DNA of 5,330 nucleotides. Origin: an uncultured beta proteobacterium (GTDB lineage: Bacteria; Pseudomonadota; Gammaproteobacteria; Burkholderiales; Burkholderiaceae_C). The stretch is from the NCBI GenBank assembly GCA_903958915.1, contig CAJBVC010000726.1, positions 1-5,330 of the forward strand. The letters run 5' to 3'. This document shows positions 1 through 5,330 of the stretch, piece by piece; positions within the stretch are counted from its first letter, which is position 1; each line of letters opens with the position of its first letter. The notes beneath the pieces were generated by a model. It made no database searches, had not been told where the DNA came from, and worked only from the letters and a program-made list of their open reading frames with translations. The translations under genes and the position numbers were made by a program.

Positions 1-273
1 ACATCGAAATTGCTGTGTAACCTGAAGAATCGCCTGCCAACGACTGCTAACCGGAAATCAGACCGACGACCTTGACGGCAATAAACGCAGCTTTGGAGCC
101 GATCCGGAATACCAATACAAGCCGCGCTTTGAATCCACGGGTAGACGCTGAGTTTTGCCAAATTCTGTCGTCAGTGAGCAAGAGTCCCAGGGGAATTGTT
201 GAACTCATCAAAGTCCCGATAAACTGACCTCGATTCCAAAGCCAAAAACCTGTCTCTGCCCGACCTCATTCCC
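1..273. other. Intergenic or degraded region upstream of radC, no supported gene
   Basis: No convincing gene is visible here. A hand count of the first 240 bases gives about 49% G+C, against roughly 68-73% on two lines I counted inside radC and the Smr gene, so composition differs from the neighbours. A plus-strand frame ends at a TAA at 18-20 and could be the last codons of a gene entering from the left, but only five codons are visible. A 53-codon minus-strand frame (208 down to 47, ATG start) and an overlapping plus-strand frame without an ATG (26-151) are both open; neither resembles a family I know, and they exclude each other. The radC promoter should lie here. The best candidate is a weak TTGTTG (196-201), 16-base spacer, GATAAA (218-223), too poor to annotate. 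The region may be a decayed gene or plain spacer. Confidence 0.5.
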
Positions 274-993
274 ATGCCCATCAAAGACATCCCCGCCGAG
301 GCACGCCCGCGCGAGAAGCTACTCTCCCGCGGCCCCGGTGCGCTCAGTGATATCGAGTTGCTCGCGATATTGCTGCGTACCGGCATTCAAGGCAAGGGGG
401 TGCTGCAAATGGCGGAAGAATTACTTCAACTCAAAAATGATAGCGCCTCGCGCAATAACGACGAGCGCCAGGGCGGTTTTGGAGGTATAGCCGGGCTTTT
501 GGGTGCCACAGCGGATGACCTCAAGCGCGTCAAGGGCCTGGGCCCGGCCAAACGCGCCGAGATTGTCGCTGTGCTGGAGCTGGCGCGCCGTGCCATGGCG
601 CAGAAGCTGCAGGAGCGCGAGGTGCTTGCCGACCCCAACGCGGTGAAGCATTACATGCAACTCCATCTGGCGAACAAGCAGCATGAGGTATTTGCGGTGC
701 TGTTCCTGGACAGCCAAAACCGCCTGCTGGCGATGGAAGAATTGTTTCAGGGGACGTTGACGCAAACCAGCGTGTATCCACGCGAAGTGGTGGTGCGCGC
801 CCTGCACCATGCGGCCGCGGCCGTGGTGCTGGCCCACAACCATCCCAGTGGCACCGTGCAGCCCAGCCGGGCTGACGAAATGTTGACGCAAACGCTCAAG
901 AGCGCCCTGGCGCTGGTGGACGTGCGGGTGCTGGACCACATCATCGTGGCGCCCGGGCAGGCCCTTTCCATGGCCGAGAAGGGGCTGGTATGA
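274..993 (+). CDS. radC: RadC family protein (UPF0758), JAMM/MPN domain
   Basis: Complete 239-residue RadC, slightly longer than the usual 220-230. The N-terminal part carries the family signature [15 protein letters not shown] (residues 12-26) followed by the [10 protein letters not shown] helix. A helix-hairpin-helix DNA-binding type motif lies at about 83-106, around KGLGPAK. The C-terminal JAB/MPN domain has a complete metal-binding signature: an upstream glutamate (E155 or E156), then H188-x-H190, S198 and D201 in HNHPSG...PSRAD, followed by LDHIIV. All expected ligands are therefore present. An acidic, polar insertion rich in N, D, S and G (about residues 55-70) accounts for the extra length. 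Members of this family were named for a radiation phenotype later attributed to another gene, so the true role is unsettled; DNA-repair annotation is by convention. ATG 274 was chosen because the family motif begins right after it, although no Shine-Dalgarno sequence precedes it; an in-frame stop lies upstream at 220-222. The 3' end overlaps the Smr gene by four bases. Confidence 0.96.
   Translation: MPIKDIPAEARPREKLLSRGPGALSDIELLAILLRTGIQGKGVLQMAEELLQLKNDSASRNNDERQGGFGGIAGLLGATADDLKRVKGLGPAKRAEIVAVLELARRAMAQKLQEREVLADPNAVKHYMQLHLANKQHEVFAVLFLDSQNRLLAMEELFQGTLTQTSVYPREVVVRALHHAAAAVVLAHNHPSGTVQPSRADEMLTQTLKSALALVDVRVLDHIIVAPGQALSMAEKGLV
976..984 (+). promoter_or_regulatory. Ribosome binding site for the Smr gene, inside the radC 3' end
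   Basis: GAGAAGGGG lies within the last codons of radC, five bases before the ATG at 990. It is a good Shine-Dalgarno match and supports this start, with stop-start coupling (ATGA) to radC. It contrasts with radC itself, which has no clear ribosome binding site. Confidence 0.7.
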
Positions 994-1649
994 CCGGCAA
1001 ACCGGTGCGCATCACCTCACTGGCGGGGCTCAAGGAGGTGAAGAATGAACTCGCCGCGCGCGCACTGGCACAGACGCTTGCCGCCCAGCGCCGGCTACAG
1101 GCGGAGAAGGCGCGTCGGGTGCAGCACAACCTGTTTCGGACCGCAGTAGGCATGGTGCAACCCTTGGTGCACGAGCACCGGGCGCATCTGCGGCCCGCGC
1201 CACCGGCGCCGGTTGCGAAGCAGCAGGCACGCGACGACGCGGCGGCCTTGCAGGAAGCGATCAGCGACGTGGTTGATATCGACCGCATGCTCGACACCGA
1301 CGACCACCTCAGTTTTCGACGTCCTGGGATCGGGGTGGATGTCACCACCAAGCTGCGCCGGGGGGAATGGGCGGTGCAGCGCCAGATCGACCTGCACGGC
1401 CTGCGCACCGACGAGGCGCGCGAAGCGTTGGTGCGGTTCATCCGCACCGCCCACCAACAGGGCATTCGCTGCGTGCGGGTGGTGCATGGCAAGGGTCTGG
1501 GCTCGCCCGGCAAAACGCCGGTGCTCAAGGGCAAGGTACAACGCTGGCTGGTGCAAAAGTCCGAGATACTGGCCTATGTGCAGGCCACGCCGGCGCAGGG
1601 CGGCGCCGGAGCCCTGATGGTGCTGCTGCAGCCCATGCGAGGCCACTAA
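990..1649 (+). CDS. Smr-domain protein, SmrB/YfcN-like putative endonuclease
   Basis: Complete 219-residue protein. The N-terminal ~90 residues are basic, rich in A, R and Q and probably helical, with a proline-alanine linker near 69-76. A segment [19 protein letters not shown] (109-127) leads into the Smr domain (about 128-215). That arrangement (RPG..., KLRRG, then DLHG) matches what I recall of Escherichia coli SmrB. Key motifs are DLHG (134-137), in the position of the SmrB catalytic DLH, and HGKG (166-169), followed by a helix with W186 and a final glycine-rich turn with ALMVLLQP (208-215). Characterised SmrB cleaves mRNA between collided ribosomes; MutS2 carries the same domain on a MutS-like core, which is absent here. 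An activity on RNA at stalled ribosomes is inferred from family, and DNA nicking is the alternative. It starts in the radC stop (ATGA) and faces the permease gene tail to tail, with a large inverted repeat in between. Confidence 0.92.
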   Translation: MTGKPVRITSLAGLKEVKNELAARALAQTLAAQRRLQAEKARRVQHNLFRTAVGMVQPLVHEHRAHLRPAPPAPVAKQQARDDAAALQEAISDVVDIDRMLDTDDHLSFRRPGIGVDVTTKLRRGEWAVQRQIDLHGLRTDEAREALVRFIRTAHQQGIRCVRVVHGKGLGSPGKTPVLKGKVQRWLVQKSEILAYVQATPAQGGAGALMVLLQPMRGH

Positions 1650-1659
1650 GGCCAGAAAG

Positions 1660-1770
1660 TTCTCATTCCGTTTCCAAATCATTTCTGTCTAGGCGCGAAG
1701 CCGCAGGCAGTGCTCTGGCACGACAAGGCGAAGTAACAACGACAGGGATGATTTCGAAACGGAATCAGGA
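1660..1770. repeat. Long imperfect inverted repeat between convergent genes
   Basis: The core left arm 1665-1689 is the reverse complement of 1741-1765 over 25 bases with three differences. One is a C-C mismatch (1675/1755); the other two (1683/1747, 1684/1746) become U-G pairs in the plus-strand RNA. Beyond a C-C mismatch at 1664/1766, pairing resumes outward for four more positions, to 1660/1770. The loop of 51 bases (1690-1740) holds a small perfect hairpin, GTGC-TCTG-GCAC (1710-1721), and an imperfect direct repeat AGGCGCGAAG / AGGCGAAG (1691-1700, 1726-1733). An alternative short stem pairs CAGAAA (1653-1658) with TTTCTG (1682-1687). The right arm contains the palindrome TTTCGAAA (1752-1759). 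The outer right arm includes the permease stop codon (1765-1767). There is no T-run beside either arm, so it is not a textbook intrinsic terminator. It could protect or define the 3' ends of both transcripts, or be a copy of a dispersed palindromic or MITE-like element. Confidence 0.85.
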
Positions 1771-4308
1771 AGCAGCGCGCCGCAGCGTTTCGACTACGGG
1801 GCGACGCAACACATCGCGCAGGCCCCACCACCCGGCCGCCAGTGCCAGCACAGCCCCGGCGACAGCGCCCACGAGGGGCACCCACAGCGACACCGTCCAC
1901 TCGAACTCAAACACATAGCGCGCCAGCGCCCACCCCACCAGGGCTGCCACCATAGACGCCAGAAACCCGGCCAACAATCCCACACCGGCCAACTCTGCGC
2001 GCTGCACCTGGCGCAACAGACTGCCACGGGCACCCACAGCCCGCATGATGGCAAACTCGCGCGCGCGCTCCTCGCGGGTGGCAGTCACTGCCGCAAACAG
2101 CACCACCAGGCCGGCCGCCAGGGTGAAGACAAACAGAAACTCCACCGCTCCGATCACCTGGTCCAGCACCCGCTGCACCTGCGCGATGGTGGACGTCATA
2201 TCGACATTGGTGACATTGGGAAACTGTCGCACCAGCGCATTGTCAAAGCCGGGCGTGGCAGGCGCCTTGTAGGCACTCATGAAGGTCATGGGCAAGTCGA
2301 CCAGTTCACCCACCGGGTACATCACAAAGAAGTTGGCGCGCATCGAGCCCCAGTCCACTTTGCGCAAGGAAGTAATCTTTGCCTCGGACTGCATACCACC
2401 GATATCAAACCGCACGCTGTCACCGAGCTTCAGATTCAGCGTCTTGGCAATGCCCTCCTCCATGCTGATGGCGTTGGCTTCCTGCGCCTGCCAGCGCCCC
2501 GCCACCACCTCATTGCGTTGCGGCAGTTCGGTGCTGTACGACACGTTGAACTCCCGGTCCACCAGGCGTTTGGCCCGGTCATCGGTAAAGTCGTCGGGCG
2601 ACGTGGCACGGCCATTGATGGCCACCAGCCGGCCGCGAATCATGGGGTACCAGTCGAACTTGGCCACGCCAGCGTCGGTTAACCGCTGCCGAAATGCCTG
2701 TGCCTGGTCGGGCATGATGTTGATCACAAAGCGGTTCGGGGCGTCGGGTGGCGTGGCCTGTCGCCAGCTGTTGATCAGATCGGTGCGCAGCAGCACCAGC
2801 AGCACCAACGCGAGCAGCCCGACTGCCAGCGAACTCACCTGCACCACGGTATAGGCCGGCCGGGCCGACATCTGCCGCGTGGCCAACACCAGCCAGCGCG
2901 GTGCCGTGGCTTCGTTGACCGCCAGCCGCAGGAATCGCACCGCCAGCCAGCTCAACACGGCAAACAGCAGCACCGCGCCGGCAAAGCCACCCACGGCAAT
3001 CAGCCCCAGCGTCAGGTCGCTGCTGGCGGCCAGCAACAGCGCCGCAAAGCCGGCTACCCCGACGGCCAAAACTCCGATGGAGGCCGGTTTCAGATTGCCC
3101 ACCTCGCGGCGAATGACCCGCAGCGGCGGCACTTGTGCGAGCTGCAACACCGGTGGCAGCCCAAATGCCAGCAGCAAGGTCGACCCCATGCCCAGCCCCA
3201 GCAGCAACGGCCAGACCGTGGCAGCAGGCAGCGATGCATCTACCAGACCCCTGAGCATCATCACGAAAAGGCTCTGTACGCCATAGCCCACCAGAGCGCC
3301 CGCCAGGCTGGCGAACAGGCCCACCAGCGCAAACTCAAAGGTGTAGGCACTGGCAATGGTGCGCTGCGACAAGCCCAGCACGCGTAACATGGCGCAATCG
3401 TCCAGGTGGCTGGCTGCAAATGCACGCGCCGCCAACGCCACTGCCACTGCGCTCAACAAAGCGGCCAGCAGCGCAATCAGGCTGAGAAACTTCTCGGCAC
3501 GGTCCAGCGTCTGGCTCATCTCAGGACGCCCGCCCTGCAGCGACTCGACCCGCACGCCGCGTGCTGCCGCTGCATTGCCCGCGGCTGCGGAACCGGGCTT
3601 CACCTGGGCATCCGCCCAGGCCGCAAAAGCTTTCACCGCAGCATCGTCACCGGCCACCGCCGTGCGGTAGGTGATGCGACTGGCGGGCTGGATCAGCCTG
3701 GTGGCCGCCACATCCACCGTATTGATCATGACGCGCGGCGCAAAATTCATGAAGCCCGCACCCCGATCCGGCTCGATCGTAATCACGACTGCAATGCGTA
3801 GTTGCGTGTCGCCCAGCAGCAGCACATCTCCCACACTCAATGCCAGCGATTCCAGCAGTGGAGCATCCACCCAGGCCTGGCCCGGAGCGGGAATGGCCCG
3901 CGTGGCGGCATCCGGCGCGTTGGGCACGGTGGTAACTCGCAACGACCCTCGCAACGGGTAACCCGGCTCCACCACCTTGAGCCCCACCAGTTTGGCAGCG
4001 CCACCTTGTGCATCGCTGGCACGCGCCATAGTCGGAAATGAGAGGATCCCCACTGTGTTCAAGCCCAGGGCGCGGGCTTTCTCTACAAAGATCGCGGGCG
4101 TGGGGTTGTCGCTGGAAATCACCGCATCGCCACCCAGCAATTGCCGGGCGTCGCGCTGCAAGCCACCCTTGAGCCGGTCGGCAAAGAAGCTGACCGCGGT
4201 CAGAGCAGCCACCGCCAGGGTGACAGCCACCATCAACAAGCGCAAATCACCAGAGCGCAGATCGCGCAATAAAGTGCGCCAACCCAGGCGCCAGAAGGAA
4301 ATAGTCAT
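1765..4308 (-). CDS. FtsX-like ABC transporter permease, YbbP type (COG3127-like)
   Basis: Complete 847-residue integral membrane protein, close in length to E. coli YbbP (about 800). About ten membrane segments can be read from hydrophobicity: one near the N-terminus (23-43), then 272-298, 322-350, 364-388, 408-428, 432-460, 485-508, and three at the C-terminus (719-742, 772-800, 806-830). Two FtsX-type permease modules are visible, at about 275-395 and 723-840. Each contains the coupling-type motif seen in this superfamily: CAMLRVLGLSQRTI (305-318) and FAIMRAVGARGSLL (752-765). Two large soluble, probably periplasmic, regions lie at about 44-270 and 510-718. Relatives pair with a separate ATPase (YbbA/LolD-like) and are thought to move or extract lipids or envelope components mechanically; the substrate here is unknown. 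No ATPase gene is visible next to it. It starts 34 bases after the formate dehydrogenase stop, so it is probably read from the same transcript. ATG 4308 has a good ribosome binding site. Confidence 0.93.
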   Translation of the reverse strand: MTISFWRLGWRTLLRDLRSGDLRLLMVAVTLAVAALTAVSFFADRLKGGLQRDARQLLGGDAVISSDNPTPAIFVEKARALGLNTVGILSFPTMARASDAQGGAAKLVGLKVVEPGYPLRGSLRVTTVPNAPDAATRAIPAPGQAWVDAPLLESLALSVGDVLLLGDTQLRIAVVITIEPDRGAGFMNFAPRVMINTVDVAATRLIQPASRITYRTAVAGDDAAVKAFAAWADAQVKPGSAAAGNAAAARGVRVESLQGGRPEMSQTLDRAEKFLSLIALLAALLSAVAVALAARAFAASHLDDCAMLRVLGLSQRTIASAYTFEFALVGLFASLAGALVGYGVQSLFVMMLRGLVDASLPAATVWPLLLGLGMGSTLLLAFGLPPVLQLAQVPPLRVIRREVGNLKPASIGVLAVGVAGFAALLLAASSDLTLGLIAVGGFAGAVLLFAVLSWLAVRFLRLAVNEATAPRWLVLATRQMSARPAYTVVQVSSLAVGLLALVLLVLLRTDLINSWRQATPPDAPNRFVINIMPDQAQAFRQRLTDAGVAKFDWYPMIRGRLVAINGRATSPDDFTDDRAKRLVDREFNVSYSTELPQRNEVVAGRWQAQEANAISMEEGIAKTLNLKLGDSVRFDIGGMQSEAKITSLRKVDWGSMRANFFVMYPVGELVDLPMTFMSAYKAPATPGFDNALVRQFPNVTNVDMTSTIAQVQRVLDQVIGAVEFLFVFTLAAGLVVLFAAVTATREERAREFAIMRAVGARGSLLRQVQRAELAGVGLLAGFLASMVAALVGWALARYVFEFEWTVSLWVPLVGAVAGAVLALAAGWWGLRDVLRRPVVETLRRAAS

Positions 4309-4309
4309 G

Positions 4310-4319
4310 CCCCTACCTT
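4310..4319 (-). promoter_or_regulatory. Ribosome binding site for the permease gene
   Basis: On the minus strand, AAGGTAGGGG precedes the ATG at 4308. The AAGG element sits seven bases upstream and the GGGG one base upstream. This supports the chosen start. It lies in the 34-base gap after the formate dehydrogenase stop, where I see no promoter or terminator. Confidence 0.6.
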
Positions 4320-4342
4320 AGCGCAAATGGCAAAGCAACGTT

Positions 4343-5330
4343 TCAAGCCAAGGAGTCGGCGTTGTGGTAGCCCGGCGCAATGCTTAAGGCACCGCCACGC
4401 GTGATGGCCACCGCGCAATACTTGAACTCGGGAATCTTGCCAATGGGGTCCAGCGCAGCATGGGTCAGCAGGTTGGCGGCGGCCTCATGGAACGCAAAGG
4501 GGATGAACACCGCCCCCTGTGGCGTACCTTCATCCACCCGGACCTGCAACACCACCTGCCCGCGGCGTGACCGCACCGTCACCACCTCCCCCGGCGCCAA
4601 CCCCAGCGCCGTGAGGTCCGCACTGCACAGCGACGCGGTCGCGCTGGGCTCCAGTGCATCCAGCACCGCGGCCCGACGCGTCATGCTGCCGGTGTGCCAA
4701 TGCTCCAGTTGCCGACCCGTGATCAGCACAAACGGATAGTCTGCATCCGGGCGCTCGGCGGCGGGGATGCTGTCTGCGGGAACAAGATGCACCCGACCAT
4801 CGTCGGTGGCAAAGCGTTCACCAAACAATGTGGGCGTGCCAGGATCCTCTGCGCTGAGGCAGGGGTAGGTGACGCTGCCCTCGCGCTGTAGCCGCTCCCA
4901 GGAGATGCCGGCAATGGCCCCGTGCATGGCCTGACGCATTTCTTCGAAAACCGCAGCAACGCCCGAATGGTCACCTTCATAGTTCCAAGGCAGATCCAAC
5001 CGCGTTGCAAGCTCCTGAATGATCCAGAGGTCTGGTTTGGCATCACCCGGTGGGTCGATGGCCTGCAGGCCGAGTTGCAGCATGCGATCGGTATTGCTGA
5101 CAGTGCCGGTTTTCTCCGGCCACGCGGTGGCGGGCAGCACCACGTCGGCCAGCCAGGCCGTTTCGGTCATGAAGATGTCCTGCACCACCAGATGCTCCAG
5201 ACTGGCCAGCGCGTGGCGTGCATGGTTGAGATCCGGGTCGCTCATGGCCGGGTTCTCGCCCATGATGTACATGCCACGCACCTTATGCGGGTCGCTCTCG
5301 GGGGCGAGGGCTTTGCGCAAAATTTCGACT
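4343..5330 (-). CDS. fdhF: Formate dehydrogenase alpha subunit, molybdopterin type, C-terminal part (cut by window edge)
   Basis: The frame is open through the right edge, and 328 residues plus the stop are visible. The whole family is about 900-1000 residues, so this is roughly the last third. The TTG at 5320 is an internal codon, not a start. In fragment numbering, the end of the molybdopterin oxidoreductase domain shows MGENPAMSDPDLNHA (23-37) and VVLPATAWPEKTGT (63-76). The dinucleotide-binding domain follows from about 195, with GRQLEHWHTGSMTRR (205-219) for bis-MGD binding and FIPFAFHEAAANLLTHAALDP (275 onward). These fit the FdsA/FdhF branch, cytoplasmic formate dehydrogenases oxidising formate to CO2, typically with NAD+ through FdsB/FdsG partners. 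The active-site Cys or Sec and the Fe-S clusters lie outside the window, so enzyme type cannot be settled. Symbol fdsA would be equally fair. Downstream comes a transporter permease rather than the small fdsD gene often found next to fdsA. Confidence 0.92.
   Translation of the reverse strand, partial: VEILRKALAPESDPHKVRGMYIMGENPAMSDPDLNHARHALASLEHLVVQDIFMTETAWLADVVLPATAWPEKTGTVSNTDRMLQLGLQAIDPPGDAKPDLWIIQELATRLDLPWNYEGDHSGVAAVFEEMRQAMHGAIAGISWERLQREGSVTYPCLSAEDPGTPTLFGERFATDDGRVHLVPADSIPAAERPDADYPFVLITGRQLEHWHTGSMTRRAAVLDALEPSATASLCSADLTALGLAPGEVVTVRSRRGQVVLQVRVDEGTPQGAVFIPFAFHEAAANLLTHAALDPIGKIPEFKYCAVAITRGGALSIAPGYHNADSLA

Noticed and set aside
120..150. tRNA-like fragment (TTTGAATCCACG resembling a T-arm)
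   Set aside because: No matching acceptor, D or anticodon stems could be drawn around it.
196..223. Sigma-70 type promoter for radC (TTGTTG, 16 bases, GATAAA)
   Set aside because: Only 3 of 6 and 4 of 6 consensus matches; easily found by chance in this AT-richer stretch.
421..939. 172-codon open frame on the minus strand opposite radC
   Set aside because: Runs antisense to a clearly recognisable RadC with intact motifs; composition is histidine-, glutamine- and arginine-rich as expected for a shadow frame in high-GC DNA.
1095..1682. 195-codon minus-strand frame starting inside the inverted repeat
   Set aside because: Antisense to the Smr gene, no recognisable domain, and its ATG is just part of the left repeat arm.
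1660..1770. Classical rho-independent terminator, or integron attC site
   Set aside because: No T-run follows either arm and the loop is far too large for an intrinsic terminator. The attC consensus end motifs (RYYYAAC / GTTRRRY) are not present at the arm ends and no cassette structure surrounds it.
2279..2854. 191-codon plus-strand frame opposite the permease, and similar frames at 3406-3801 and 3977-4321
   Set aside because: Serine-, threonine- and arginine-rich shadows of the continuous 847-residue permease frame; no family resemblance.
5318..5320. TTG as start of a 325-residue protein
   Set aside because: The frame remains open to the window edge with family-like residues before it, and the visible part is clearly only the C-terminal third of a formate dehydrogenase alpha subunit.

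Overview
The window looks like ordinary chromosomal DNA of a high-GC betaproteobacterium. Burkholderiales, and probably a Comamonadaceae-type genome, is my guess from protein flavour and base composition; the sequence contains no marker gene that proves it. It holds three complete genes, one gene cut by the right edge, one conspicuous intergenic inverted repeat, and a left flank of about 270 bases with no gene I can support.

Left half, plus strand: radC (274-993) encodes a RadC/UPF0758 protein with an intact JAMM-type metal site. It overlaps by four bases (ATGA) with a gene for an Smr-domain protein of the SmrB/YfcN type (990-1649). The two are almost certainly translationally coupled. One protein belongs to a family long linked to DNA repair without a settled activity, the other to a family of nucleic-acid nucleases that includes the ribosome-collision endonuclease SmrB. 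The sequence itself does not show that they act in one process.

Middle: the plus-strand pair converges on a minus-strand gene. The short gap (1650-1764) is filled by a long imperfect inverted repeat of roughly 25-30 nt arms around a 51-nt loop (1660-1770). The repeat runs into the stop codon of the minus-strand gene. It could act as a shared 3' end or processing structure, or be a copy of a dispersed palindromic element.

Right half, minus strand: the C-terminal third of a molybdenum-containing formate dehydrogenase alpha subunit (FdsA/FdhF family) enters from the right edge and ends at 4343. It is followed 34 bases later by a complete 847-residue FtsX-like ABC transporter permease of the YbbP type (4308 down to 1765). 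Spacing suggests cotranscription, but neither the partner ATPase nor the usual small formate dehydrogenase gene fdsD lies between or after them within the window.

I see no CRISPR array, tRNA, rRNA, insertion sequence with transposase, or evidence of a novel system. The inverted repeat is the item most worth following up.
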